The notes below the pieces were generated by a model. It saw nothing but the letters and a program-made list of their open reading frames with translations, searched no databases and had not been told where the DNA came from. From contig CAWZYM010000100.1 of assembly GCA_963966185.1 (NCBI GenBank), forward strand, positions 185,001 through 249,000: a stretch of DNA of 64,000 nucleotides. The letters are read 5' to 3'. Made by a program: the position numbers and the translations under genes. The stretch is from Rhabditoides inermis. Its lineage: Eukaryota > Nematoda > Chromadorea > Rhabditida > Rhabditidae. Positions 11,201-24,116 of the stretch are shown piece by piece (position 1 is the first letter of the stretch; every line of letters starts with the position of its first letter).

Positions 11201-13780
11201 GCCGAGGGCCGATAATGCAGATGGTTCTGCCCGCTTTGTCTGCGATTCGTCTGTAAAATCGGCCCTGGGCTGATTTTACAGACTGTCTGAATTTCGTCTG
11301 CAAAATCGGCCCAGGGCCGATTCTGCAGATGAGTTCTCGCTGCACTTCTGCAAAGTTGTCCATGGGCTGTCCATGGGCCTATTTTACAATGCAAAGACAG
11401 AATGTTTTGGATTTTCAGAAACTTTTACTATTTGAAAACGTGATTTGCGTTTTTTTAATGATGGTATGAATTTGCAAACTTTAGTCGCAATATTTACCTA
11501 TTTCATAGTTTTCCATATTATTGCGAAAAAATCAATTGAACCCGACTTATATGCAATATGTGTCATTGTAGGCCGCGGCGGATCGCGTGTGTGTGGTGGA
11601 GAAGACGCGCGACGTGGAGGAGGCGCAGCGACAGCGCGACGACAAGACGGACACGATTGCCGCCATGGAGGTGGAGCACAGGAAGAACATGGCCGACCTG
11701 CACGAAGTGTCCGCCGCCAAGCAGGCCGAGGTCGAGATGCTCAACCGCACGCTCAACGAGAGGGTGAGTCACTCTGCCCGTCGACCCCTCTCCCACCCGC
11801 TCACCGAGTGAGTGTGAGAGAGGAGGGGGTATATATGGGCGAGTTGTAAGCTGTCAGTCTACGACGTTTCGATTGACGATACGTTTGCATGTTTAGGCTA
11901 TTGCAATTGTGGTGGAACGAATAGAATCACTCGAAGCTCATGTGAGTCTAGGAAACATTTAAGACGCGATCAGTCTCTTCAAACACATGTCAGAAGTAAT
12001 CCGAAGTAATTGGATGGCGTTGGAAGGCTATCGCAAGTAATACGAAGTCGTTTGAAGTAATTCGAAGGCAAATCTGCGAGGCATTTCGGGAGTAGTTTGA
12101 AGGCTATTCGAAATCGTTCAAAGAGACTGATTGCTACTTCATAGGTTGACCCTACGTAATTTACGTGATGTCTATGCACGTAGAATGCATATGTAAAATA
12201 TGCTGTTGTGCCTATGATGTTTTTGTCTTTGGTTCGCCTGTTAAGATTGTGTCACCTACCGGCTGTTTGCAGTTTGGCTGGCTGCTGGAGCGCATCCAGC
12301 GGGGCGACGCCATGAACGAGACGCGCGTGCTGGCGCAGATTGAGGGCGTGCGCCGCGACATGGGCCGGCTCGGCTCGACCGTCAGCGAGATGGCCGGCAG
12401 GGCGCACAAGGTACGCAGGGGGGTTCGTGATTCGCCTTCCGAATCATGCTTTTTGATGAGACTGATGTATGTAGAGCGGAGATTCGAGATTATGTAGCAT
12501 GTGGCATCATTGAGATTCCGGATCCGGATTAGTGATTGGGATTCGGTTTCGATTCGTGAGAGATTAAGTTCATTATCGGGAAGGAAGAGCGATGCGCGAA
12601 TGTGCGATGTTCTGTTGGATGAGATTTTGAAATACCGGATTTGATTGGTTAGATTACGTGATTCGGTTTCCATTCTTGAATTGAGCTGCGTCGCCGGAGT
12701 GCGATGCCGCACTCGTCGTCGTCGTCGTCGTCGACTCGGCAGGATCGGTCGGGGCGTGCGATGAGCGAGGAAGTGATGGAGTCGACTGGCGAGGGGCCGA
12801 CGACGCGGTCGCGCGCGCGCCGCAGCGCCACCGCCCCGCAGATGGTCGAGCTGGCCGAGGCCGACGACAGTGTGATGGCCAAGCAGGAGGCACTCGACAA
12901 GACCTACCACCCCTCCCCGCCCCAGAGGGCCCGCAAGCCGTCCAGCAAGAGGAGGCTGTGAGTGCGGGGGGGGGAGAGATTGTTGTATGAGGATTTGGTT
13001 TATTGTGAGTTGGGTCACTTGGTCGTTTATATGGTACTAACTGATTGATTATGTGTGGTTTTTGCAGTGCGCTGTCTCCGATTGCGCACGAGCCGCCTGC
13101 GGACAGTGTGAGTTTGGATTCTGAGATAATGCACGTGTTGTATACCTGTTGTTTTTCAGTTGATGACGGAGCACCAGCGCAAGATTGTGGCGCAGGCGCG
13201 TTTGGAGAAGACGCTCAAGGAGGAGCAGTCGCGTCTCGAGCAGTCGCAGCAGCCGGACGAGTCGCGCCGCACCAGCAGCTCGGTCACCTTCCGCAAGAAC
13301 TCGCCCTCGGCACGCCGCGACAGCCGCTTCTTCACGCAGGACGACCGGAAGCAGTACAGTGATGCTGTCGGCAAGGAGGTGAGTCTCTCTCTCTCTCTCT
13401 CTCGCTCGCTCGCTCGCTCTCGCTCTCTCTCGCTCTCTGCCCTCTGCCCATGTCTTTATCAAATCGATCGATCGTCCTATTTATCGTATCGTTTTCAGAA
13501 TGTGATGAATGCGACGTTTGACGTGGTGTCGGCTCCGTCGTCGTCGGATGCGAACCGGACGTTTGACATGCCGCCATCTGACGCGCTCAACGCCACCTAC
13601 GTCAAGGAGCCTGCGGAACAGGTGAGAGAGGGGGAGAGCGAGAGAGAGAGAGAGAGAGAGAGAGAAGGACGACTGTGTTGTGTTTAGGAGGAGGAGGACA
13701 GGGACAAGTTCCCGACGTCGATGCTGAGTGCGCCGCGAAGTGTGGAGAGGAAGACGCGCTACCTCGGAGACATTCAGTAG
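5230..13780 (+). CDS. Kinesin-4 family motor (KIF4-like), complete, 29 exons, ~1230 aa
   Basis: Plus-end microtubule motor. Exons: 5230-5259, 5311-5397, 5441-5552, 5596-5735, 5892-6032, 6142-6308, 6404-6506, 6717-6828, 6953-7113, 7240-7373, 7605-7670, 7812-8084, 8217-8444, 8489-8573, 8617-8688, 8829-8927, 9033-9212, 9312-9391, 9502-9577, 9865-9953, 10142-10277, 11572-11763, 11897-11941, 12273-12410, 12686-12957, 13068-13107, 13160-13378, 13499-13621, 13688-13780; all phases close. The N-terminal motor (about 5-345) shows the P-loop GQTGSGKT (86-93), switch I SSRSHA and switch II DLAGSE (238-243). [20 protein letters not shown] and the neck [13 protein letters not shown] are kinesin-4-like. 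Heptad-rich coiled coil follows to about residue 860, then a Ser/Arg-rich tail ending KTRYLGDIQ. The Cys-rich DNA-binding tail of vertebrate KIF4 is not visible. Acceptor-like TTTCAG lies 44 nt before the ATG. KIF21 is a less likely alternative because no WD40 repeats follow. Confidence 0.94.
8938..8998 (+). repeat. (CT)n tract filling most of a 105-bp kinesin intron
   Basis: Nearly pure CT dinucleotides fill the intron between exons 8829-8927 and 9033-9212, leaving only the splice sites unique. Similar CT/CCCT tracts occur in kinesin introns near 9425-9470 and 13383-13440, and a GA tract at 13638-13665. Confidence 0.9.
10657..10978 (-). mobile_element. tRNA-derived SINE-like repeat, left copy of a head-to-head pair
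   Basis: Read on the minus strand, this starts with a tRNA-like head: A-box-like TGGCCTAGTGG and B-box-like GGGATCGAGTCCC. The head runs into CGCGCTCGGCGAATGTTTTG and a 240-bp body. The body contains three imperfect palindromic units around CGGCCCTGGGCCG, CAGCCCAGGGCCG and CGGCCCTCGGCCG, each flanked by TCTGCA or TCTGTA. The body is nearly identical to that of the copy at 11083-11397. It lies in the 1.3-kb kinesin intron (10278-11571). Confidence 0.65.
11083..11397 (+). mobile_element. tRNA-derived SINE-like repeat, right copy of the pair
   Basis: The head reads AGTGTAGTGG (A-box-like) and GAGTTCGAACCTC (B-box-like). It differs from the left copy over the anticodon half, but joins the same CGCGCTCGGCGAATG and the same palindromic body. 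The two copies therefore form an inverted repeat of about 245-bp arms around a centre of roughly 245 bp, which includes the two heads and a 104-bp spacer. An RNA polymerase III promoter is inferred from the two boxes only. Confidence 0.65.
11971..12129. mobile_element. Short TIR element (CAGTCTCTTCRAA family), intronic
   Basis: This is a 159-bp stretch with terminal inverted repeats CAGTCTCTTCAAAC and GTTCAAAGAGACTG. Between them are repeats of GAAGTAATTCGAAG type. It lies in the kinesin intron 11942-12272. Related copies lie at 16252-16420 and 39088-39136. No coding capacity. Confidence 0.55.
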
Positions 13781-14418
13781 ACGACCTATTGTAGACCTAT
13801 TGTAGCCTACTGTACACACCCGCGACCCACCACACACATGACTGTTCTTCCTATTTGGCTTATGAATGTGAGACGAACGTCTTACTATAGCCTAGCAACG
13901 ATCGCTTGATTGTCACCCCTTTGTCTTGGTTTTCTAGTTCCGGCAAGCTGCTCGCCTAACCAATTTCCTTGGATTCAGTCCCCACTTTTCGACCCTGTCT
14001 TATGTATGGCCCCGCCTGTTGGTAATCACTCCAGATAATCTTCCATATGTCGGATTGATTTTTATGTTTGATACGTGTCTCAATCGGTAGTTGTGGGAGT
14101 GGGAGAAGGGGAGAGTGTTTATGCGTGCGCACTGCACTGCTCCGAGTGATTGATTTATCCTGTAAATGAGTTTTTGACATGCATATCTTTTTTTTATATA
14201 AAATGCGTTTGAGATAAATGTGTAATCATATCGTCTGTGTGATTTCTGAGGGAATGAAATGGTTTTGGTCCACATATTATCTTCATAAAATATTATTGTT
14301 GGGAGTTTCGTAGTCTGAAGAGAAGGCAGAACTTTGAATAATCTGGAGAACCTGGAGAAAATCGATATTCGACACGTGAAAATTATTTCGGGGACAAGCG
14401 TGAAGTTGTGTTGTAGCT
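13781..14418. other. Kinesin 3' flank and POLQ 5' flank
   Basis: This 638-bp spacer lies between tandem plus-strand genes. No other gene is visible. I see no AATAAA after the kinesin stop. The POLQ side ends in TTGTAG, two bases before its ATG, which reads as a splice acceptor. Confidence 0.5.
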
Positions 14419-14532
14419 ATGGCTATGTCTCCGGGCTGGCCGGATTGGGTGCCGCCCGAAGTGGTGGCCGCGTACGCGCACCACGGAGTGACGTCCCTAT
14501 TCCCCTGGCAGCACGAGGTTGGGGAGTCTCTA

Positions 14533-14595
<63 letters not shown>

Positions 14596-16074
14596 TGATC
14601 CCCACTACTCTCCAGGTTCTGTCATCCGCCCTCTCCTCCTCCTCCTCCTCCTCCGGCAACGTCGTGTACACGGCTCCGACGAGCGCGGGCAAGAGTCTCG
14701 TGGCTGAGCTGCTGGGTGAGTGGTCTATCGAATGTTGACAGCAATTGCAACGTCTGCGCCCTGAAAAGTCTGGTGCTGGTCACATGTTGATTGCTGTAGC
14801 CACATTGCCGACATGGCTACGTTCACACTCGCTGATCCATCATCCATATGAAACGTGTACCGTACGTAGCCTGGGATACCCCATGCCGAAAACCTTTTTC
14901 CCCCCGTACGTGAAGAGAGACGTGTAGTTGCGTGTTGCAGCCCTGCGCGCCGCCCTCTCCGGCAAGAAGTGCATATTCGTGCTGCCCTACATATCCGTGG
15001 CGAGGGAGAAGCACTCGTTCCTACAGGTGGGCGGGTTACGGTATATCAGGTGGGAGGGAATCTGGTGATGGACATTTCTTCTTTTTTCATGTGTTGAGAA
15101 TGAGAGAGAGAAAGGGAGGGAAAGAGAGGGGGGAGAGAGGGAGAGCGAGACAGAGACAGGGAGGGAGAGATGGGGGGGGGAGAGAAAGGGGGAGAGAGAG
15201 GGGGAGAGAGAGGGAGGGAGAGGGAGGGAGGGACTGGCTGGTTGCAGCGTCTGTGGCGCGGCGTGGACCTGTCGGTGGCGTGCCTGGTGGGGCATCTGTC
15301 GACTGGCGGCAGGGACTGGGCCGCCGCCGTGTGCACCATTGAGAAGGTGCGTTGGAAAGAGATTGGTTTTTTTTTTTAAAGTGATACTGATACTGATATC
15401 TGATATTTGCGTCTGTATGACATAACAACAAAAGATGAATAGGGTTCTGTAATAGATCGAACCACGATGCTCTAGTTCACGCGCCACTTTATCTTTAGTA
15501 AGATGGAAAAGAATAACGGCAGTCTGCACCATCCAGAAAGTGCGGGGTGATCGTTATAGATAATAACACTGCTTGCATCAAATCAAATAAATCGCTAACA
15601 TGACACGTACACATGCATAGGAACCGGATAAGAATACGGGTTCATAGTATTGGTATCTGTTACGATTGGCTGGATCGTGTGCCACGCATGTACTCGCTAT
15701 TCGCGAGCCACTCATTCCGGTCGCAGGCAGCGTCGCTGCTGAACAGCTCGGTGCAGCGCGAGGAGACGGCCGAACTGGGAGTGGTGGTGCTGGACGAACT
15801 GCACATGGTGGCCGACGGGTCGAGGGGCGCCACCATGGAGGCCCTTGCCGCCAAGGTGGGAGAATAATTTGACCTGGGTTACGGTAGGAGAATAATTCGA
15901 TCTTCTAGAAAAGATAATGGTTACGGTAAGAGAATAATTGGATCTTTTAAAATGTTACCTCAATTTAAGGTATCATTTCTGCAACGCGAGAATCCGGCGC
16001 TCCGACTGGTGGCCATGTCGGCTACGCTAGATGACGAGCAAGCGATCGGGAGGTGGCTGGGGTGCGAGGTGAGA

Positions 16075-16108
<34 letters not shown>

Positions 16109-17464
16109 AGAGAGAGAGAGGGAGAGAGAGAGAGGGAGAGAGGAAGAGAGAGATGGAGAGAGGGAGGGAGAGTGGGAGAGGACGGGGGGAAGGTGAGAGG
16201 CAAGAGAGACCAGAGGATATGGTGAGGTTCACATATGTTTTCTAAAAGTGTGGTCAGTCTCTTCGAAACAGCCCCCTTCAAAACGCCTTCGGAACACGCT
16301 GTCGTGTTACGGAGTCAATATTGAAGGGATCAATCAATCAATCGTTTATCCGGAATCGTTATATCTGAATATGACTACACAATCATAATGATATCGAATG
16401 GAGTTTCGAAGAAACTGACCGCTAAGAGACTGACGGCGCGTTTAGGTGCACCGCTGCTCGTTCCGTCCGGTGTCTCTGTGCGAGCGGGTGTGTGTGGAGG
16501 GTGGGATCCGCAAGTGGCCGGGCGGCGGCAAGATCGCACTCCTGCCACCGCAGTTCAAGTTCAATGGCGATGACGGCACGCTGGGGTGGGTGGCGAGAAG
16601 GCCGATGGCGAGATTTTCGTGTCCATTGAAATCCAATCGTTGAGATACGTCATACAAGTTCGTATTCTTTTCGTGAAAAGAAGTCTCTTCAGTCTTTCGA
16701 TAACATACATATTGTGGTTTTCTTTGCAGGCTGTGCATCGAGGCTATGCTGGAGAAGAAGCTGACCCTGGTGTTCTGCTCGTCGAAGGCGGAGGTGGAGA
16801 AGGTGGCCGGCGACCTGGCCCGGCTCGTCGCCCATCTCATACCTAAGAGCGCCGAGCTGGCGGCCACGATCGATAGACAGGGGTGGGTGGGTTTCTGGAT
16901 TATACCCTTTTACCCTATTCGGTACCTGCTTTCGAGACTACCCGGGCGATATATGAACAGAGTGATTGAATAGTGAGTAGGAAGGACAACGGAAGGTTGA
17001 AAGCGGAATAGATACGAGCGGCGAAAATGGATTATGATACTTGGATGATGAATTTACCGGCACATTGATTTCTTCTGTACATTCATTGTATATTTGTCAC
17101 ATTGTTGATCCCGGCAGTAATAAATAAATTAATAAATTGGATAGTGATAGTAGTGATAGTGGCAGTGATCTTGCAGTATCGTTTCTCTCCGGCAGCAGTT
17201 GGAGACGGTGGCGCGCCAGCTGGACCCGGTGCTGGCCAAGACCCTGCCGAGAGGGGTGGCGTTCCATCATGCGGGTGGGCAGGGAAAGAGGGAGGAAAGG
17301 GGATGGGGAAGGAGAGATAGAGAGAGAGAGAGAGAGAGAGAAGAGAGGGATGAAGGGAGAGAGGGAAAGAGAGGCAGAGGGTGAGAGAGAGGGAGAGGAG
17401 AGGGGAAGTAAGTAAGAGGGAAGGGAGTGAGAGAGGGGAGTGAGAGGGAGAGGTAAAGAGGGAC

Positions 17465-17512
<48 letters not shown>

Positions 17513-20500
17513 GCCTTTCAGGTCTGACCGCCGAGGAGCGCGAGTGCATCGAGAACTCGTTCCGCGACGGGTCGATAGCCGTGCTGGTCGCCACGTCGAC
17601 CCTGTCATCTGGTGAGATCTTCTGATCGGAAGATAAAGTTACACTCATTTATTAACATTTTTACGCCCGCATTCCCAGTTTGTCCTACACTGTTCTTTAA
17701 CAACTATTTCGCTGCACTCATTTCTGTGCGTGTTTATCTCATGAGCTACAACCATACACGGTATAACTTTCTCTGCAGGCAATCAGAAGGTAAGCCCATG
17801 CGTTGCATTTGTAAACAGCTGATTTCGCTTGCTTATCTCACCAGCTAAAAGCATTTTTTTGGATCTGCACTGCAAATCGGAACGCATGAAAGGAAGCGTG
17901 TTTCAGGCGTGAACCTGCCGGCGTCTCGCGTCGTGATCCGGGCGCAGCACCGCGGTCCGGCGGCCGTCAACTCGACCACCTACAGACAGATGGCCGGCAG
18001 GGCGGGCCGGACAGGGCAGGCTGAGACCGGTGCGTGATTTACATGTTCACACATTCGCATTTGCTAAAATTCAATCTAATGAGACAATCCACACTTGCCC
18101 TGATCAATTGCGTACTTTTATGGTTCTATCGGGGCAGGTAGGACCGGACACGCCGAGACCGGTGGGCATCTCATGTTCTCTTCTCGCAATAGTCGCGCGC
18201 TGTCGGGTAGATCATAGAGAGACGGCGCAAACTTGTTTTATCACCTACATGACTCCGTTGAGTCCTAGTAGAGACCGGACACGCCGAGACCGGTGCGTGC
18301 TTTACATGTTTGTATTTGCCGGCAGCCCAAATGAGACAAGTCCCCACACCAAATTGTCCTGATTATGAGGGGATGTGGATGTGTTTGTAAATGGCAGAGA
18401 TCTTCCCCGCTGGAAGTGCAACATTAGCGACACTGTGAAGAAAGTCACAATTTATTATCGCACACAAAACACGAAAGAAAGAAAACGTAATTAGTGAATA
18501 ATGAATAGTCGACAAGATTCCGCGCATACCGTATCGTACAGAGAGAAGAAGAGGATGGAGGAAGGAGTCGGGGGAAACGGAAGGAGAGAGAGGTGATTGT
18601 GGTGGTTCGAAGATTGTCAATTCAAACTACTCGTGGTATAGTTTGTGGAGAAGGCGTGCAGCGGCAGATGGAACGACTGCTGCGGGAACAGCTTCATCTC
18701 CCCACCGCCGCCCATCATGCCCAAGTCGAGCTGCGGATGCGAGAGGGGCGGGGCGACGGGGGGCGGGGCGTGGCGCTGCTGCTGTTGTGTGTGATGCGTG
18801 TCGCCCTCGTCCGACTCGCTGTCACTCGCCTCCTCCTTCTCCACGCTCTCCAAATGAGCAGCTGCTTCGAGAGATTTCTTGTGCATGCCTGAAAAAAAAT
18901 AATTTCAGATTTTTGCGATTGTATCGATAACGGAACTGAGTTATCGATTTATGATTGTGTTACAAACGTTTTTGCTCAGTGAGTTTTTTTATTGGTAACT
19001 GGTAATTGTGTTCGTTCAAGGCGACACTCATTGTCACACCATATTGACTCGATTTGAGGGCTGGGTGGATATTGTGCGAGAGTGAGGGAAGATTAGGCGC
19101 GATTTGGCGAGAGAGAGAGAGGGGGCGCTGGTAATAGATGTAATTGGATAAGTGAGGTCAGTATTGAGAGAATGGGGGTAGGGTGACCGGGATGCGCCAA
19201 TAAGGCAGAGAGAGAGAGAGAGAGATTTCGATAATCATATACGTGTGTGTTTTCGTGGCGGGGCGAATTACGGTACTCGCTAATCGGAATTACGGTACTC
19301 GCTAATTGTTGTGAGTGTTGAGTGGATTGCGTCGGGTGTGAAAGGCGGCCGACGGGGGAAGAGGAGGGGAGAGGGAGGGGAGAACACGCATGTAATGAGG
19401 CCTATTAGGGAGTGAAGAGGTGGCGGCGGCGGCGGCGGCTGGCTACTGTAGAAGTCGAGTGCTCTTCAAGCACCCCAAGCACGGAAACGCTGTCGGTGAC
19501 TCAAGCAAGCTCGACAGTAATCAAAGTTACCGAGGTTTACTTGCATGGTGCAAGAAGATGTATTCCATTCATCGTCAGTTTGTGAAATGGCTTTTCAAAC
19601 AGTAACAAAACACGACGTGTGACTCGACTCACCGAGCAGCCAGGGCGCCGCGGACTGGCTGGGGTCGGCGGTCTCTGCCGTCTTTGTGATAGTCTCGGGG
19701 AGAGGGAGCGAGTGGCGCACCATCGCCCCGTACAGCCCGTACTCGGCCATGATGGTCGACTTGCCCCACGTCTTCTCCGTCTTGCGCCACTTGGCACGCC
19801 GGTTCTGGAACCACACCTGAAACGAGGTGCCTAGATTTAGATGATGATATGGTATGATTTATGATAGAATAAAGATGGAGCAGTCTTCCGTAACTGAAAT
19901 TTCTACGAATGTCTTACAAAATCAACCTAAAGTGGAGATCGGTTCCAAAGACCGCATTATAAGTATTTGTGAGACAGGGACATGGGGAACATGGATGCGA
20001 GTCGAATGGTATCCGGTAAATGAATTTTGCGAGAAGAAGCGTATTACATGGTTGCGTCATGGGATTGGCATAACAGGGCGCGTTTAGGACACGTGTGGTT
20101 GTGTGTCTGTGCCTAATGGGATCTCTCGTGTTGCGTTGTTGACTCGATACGTATTACTGTAATTAGAGAGGCGCAGTCTTTTGTTGCGCGGGCAGTGCGC
20201 GATAGTGGCAGCCTCTGTGGGGGTCACGACCGTTTTGCGAAAACGGAATCGAAAGCCATTTCCAAAGTAGCTGTGGTAAGGAATTCGCGAGATCTCTGTG
20301 AGCTGGCCACTCGAAACGCGAGAATTGGCGGAAATGCGCGCCGATTGAGTTGACACCCGCGAGGGGGAAGAGACAGGAAGCTGGAGGAGAAGGAGCAGTC
20401 TAATCAGAGGGCGAAGACAGGAGGACGAGGATGTACCTGTATCCGGTCCTCGGGCAGTTCCGTTTTGCTCGCGAGCACCTCTCGCGCGTAGACGTCCGGG

Positions 20501-20524
20501 TAGTGGGCTTCCTGTAGGAAGATG

Positions 20525-20562
<38 letters not shown>

Positions 20563-22560
20563 CCTCTCCTCTCCTCTCCCTCCCCCTCTCTCTCCCCGTC
20601 GTACCCCGAACGCCTTCTCCAGCTCGTCGATCTGGAACTGTGTGAAGATGGTGCGATGGCGTCGCTTCTTCCGCTTTCCGGCCTTTCCCCCACCGGACGT
20701 GGAGTCGGTCTCGACCTGCGAGCCGTTTGAAGACAGCGCGCCGGGCAGCGAGTACGAGGACGGGGCGGAGGCGAGCACTGAAACATCGACAGTTAAAGGA
20801 TCGGTGGCGACTTATTTCTGCCACAACCTCACACAACTCCTCATTTTCACACGAGCAAAACGTTTGGTGGTGACCGAAATCAAAGCACGCATGCACTGAG
20901 CCATAAAGCAAGTGAAAGGGCGTCGTTCATTTGCGCTTATGTCCCGGCCCCGACGTGCAGTATTGAAGCGTTGGCGGGTAATTCGAATCTTCGTCTGCAT
21001 CCGTGGCAGTGGCAGACTCGAAAGTAACGCAGAATCGTCGTTTTTTCGCGAAAATTGAAAATGTTTTAGGTTAATATAATTTTCAAGAATACTCCGAGTC
21101 AAAAATAAGTCGCCACTGTTCCTTTAACTGACAAAATTTTATGACAAATTACAAATAAATGAGAACGTAAAACTACCTGGCTGCTGTGTCTGTGGCGGCG
21201 GCTGTTGCTGTAGCGGGTCGGCCCAGAGGCTGCGGTCGAACGGCTGGCAGTTGATGTCCACGGCGAATCCGTGCTGCGGGAAGAAGCCCTGCGGGCAGTA
21301 GCCGCCCTGCACTCCACCCAGACCGAGGATCTCGTGGATGGCGAACGGCATGCGCTGCCCGGCCAGGGTCAGGTCGTCGAGCGGAGCGGACATCTAGGGA
21401 GAGTACTGTATAAATACGGTAATATGGTAATGGGTACGGTAACATCTGGTTATCACAGTATACGAATACGGTTAACACAGTATACGAATACGGCAGTTAG
21501 TTCAAGTAGAATAAAAACGCGCATAGTGTTTCGCGTAATAGTGAGAGACAGTAAGTGATAGATATTGAGGAGGTATGGAAAAAATGGCAGCGTTGTTGTT
21601 CTTTTCGCCGTGAATAGTACATCGATCCGTGTCGCGTGGAAAAAAACGACCGGAAAGTGGCAACCAATGGTGGATGATTGAATTACGAAGGAGAGAGGGA
21701 GGAGGGAGGAATTAGACTCCACTCTCCCGACTGCTCCTCCTCCTCCACTGCTCCTCCCCTCCTCTCTGGCCACTCTGGCTGTCGCGTACTGTAAAGGAGG
21801 CGGGTCGCGCGCGCTCATTGGCCAATTTCCGGGCGCCGGCCGGCAAGCCACGCCCACCGTCTAAATGCGGACCGCCGGGAATTGGATAACGACCAAATTG
21901 TGGTGGGAAAGGCGAGAGAGAGGGGGGAGGGAATTGCTTGTTTGATGTTACACAGGCTGATTGCAACAGCAATTGCCAATTGAAGAGGGGCAGAGACAGG
22001 GAGGAAGTGCATGTTGGTTCAGAAACGGTTAGAGCATAAGAAAAAGTTGAAGAAGTAACTGAAATGAAAGTACGTGAAGAAAATGAAGAAATTTACGATG
22101 AGTTCCTTGGATCTTATGTCTCCGAAAAACATAATTTTTCAGATTCGTTTTGCATCTCGTCTCTAAAAAATCGTCTTTCAAGTTATGTGTTCAGGCGAGA
22201 GCTACATTGTGTGCCGCAAGTCGAATGTGGACGCGGTGCGGGCGGCGATCGCCGCGCCCCCCGGTGGCGGAGGCACCATGCGACCCCGCGACCCCAGCAA
22301 GATTGTACTAGAGGTATGGAGAGGGAAGGGGGGAGGGAGGGAGGGAGGGAGGGAGGGAGGGAGGGAGAGAGGGAGGGAGGGAGGGAGGGAGGGAGGGAGG
22401 GAGGGAGGGAGGGAGGGAGGGAGGGAGGGAGGGAGGGAGGGAGGGAGGGAGGGAGGGAGGGAGGAAGAGAGGAAGAGAGAGAGAGAGAGGGGGGAGAGTG
22501 AAGGAACCATGCACTCTCGGGACCCCAGCAAGATTGTACTAGAGGTATGGAGAGGGGAGG

Positions 22561-22624
<64 letters not shown>

Positions 22625-24080
22625 GAGAGAGAGAGGGGGGAGTGGAGGAACCATGCACTCTCGGGACCCCAGCAAGATTGTACTAGAGGTATGGAGAGGG
22701 GAGAGGGGGGGGAGAGAGAGAGAGAGAGAGAGGGAGATAGAGAGAGGGGGAGAAAGATGATTGTGTAAATACTCTGTTTATGCGAGCATGTCTTCTTCCG
22801 TCATATTGTAATGGCGAATGATTTGTGTGTGTCTCCGCGAAATTGGCACCATTTGCCCCATTTGTATCGCAGAGGGGGGAGAGATAGATAGAGAAAGAGA
22901 GAGAGAGAGAGAGGGAGTAGAGAAAGAGGGAGAGAGAGAGAAATAGAAAGAGAAAGAAAAAGAGAAAAAGAGAGATTTGCAGGCGGTGTGTTCCGGTCTG
23001 TGCAGTCGGGTGGCGGAGGTGGAAGACCTTCTCGGAAGACTGCTGTACCCAGTGACGAGGTGCGCCGAGGACACGCTGGCCAGCCTGGCCGGGCAGAATC
23101 TCATCGTCGCCGAGTTGAAGGAGGGCGAGCAGGAGGTGCGGGTGGTGAAAGAGAGTGGGGTGGGGGAAAAGAAAGTGACCATGGAAAGCTGGGGTTCATG
23201 TCGCACTGCATGAATGGCTAGAAAACTACTAATCATTCATATGCCGAGAGGGCGAGGAAGCCGGGTGACGGGGAGAATGTAAAAAAGCAGTGGAAGTGTG
23301 TACATGTAGCACTCGTGATTGGCGATGAAAGCTGATGGTCCTTCATGTGTTTCTACACAGACCACACAGCACACAAACGTTGCACTCTAGGAAATCAACT
23401 GATTTACGAAGGAGTCGAAGGTAGTTGCAGCCCTGCTGTCTCAGGCACGCTACTGTGTTATATGATCACGTATAGCTTCAGAGTCGATTGGTAAACTATT
23501 ACAAACCACAGCCACAATTCAGCCGCTTGTGTCAGCCACGCAGCTGGGCCGCGCGGCGCTCGCCTCCTCTCTCCCGCCCGACGCCGCACTGTTCGTATTC
23601 GCAGACCTGCAACACGCTAGCAGGGCACTCGCACTCGACTCGGAACTGCACATGCTGTACCTGGTGCGGTTCTCTCTCTGTGTATCTCTGTCTCTGTCTC
23701 TGTCTCTGTCTCTGTCTCTGTCTCTGTCTCTGTCTCTGTCTCTGTCTCTGTCTCTGTCTCTGTCTCTGTCTCTGTCTCTGTCTCTGTCTCTGTCTCTGTC
23801 TCTGTCTCTGTCTCTGTCTCTGTCTCTGTCTCTGTCTCTGTCTCTGTCTCTGTCTCTGTCTCTGTCTCTGTCTCTGTCTCTGTCTCTGTCTCTGTCTCTG
23901 TCTCTGTCTCTGTCTCTGTCTCTGTCTCTGTCTCTGTCTCTGTCTCTGTCTCTGTCTCTGTCTCTGTCTCTGTCTCTGTCTCTGTCTCTGTCTCTGTCTC
24001 TGTCTCTGTCTCTGTCTCTGTCTCTGTCTCTGTCTCTGTCTCTGTCTCTGTCTCTGTCTCTGTCTCTGTCTCTGTCTCTG

Positions 24081-24116
<36 letters not shown>

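Noticed and set aside
10661..11394. Two near-identical ORFs (MDNFAEVQ... and MHCKIGPW...) on opposite strands
   Set aside because: They are chance frames in the inverted SINE-like bodies. The protein repeats follow the DNA palindromes and are open in two frames, so they are not real proteins.
12212..13018. 268-codon minus-strand ORF
   Set aside because: Antisense shadow of kinesin exons 12273-12410 and 12686-12957, whose sense reading frame is supported by phase and splice sites.
20084..20911. 275-codon minus-strand ORF overlapping Vsx exons
   Set aside because: It is out of the homeodomain frame and reads through introns and a GA tract.
23136..23522. Additional POLQ exon around 23225-23290
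   Set aside because: No in-phase acceptor/donor pair, and the flanking exons join in phase without it.
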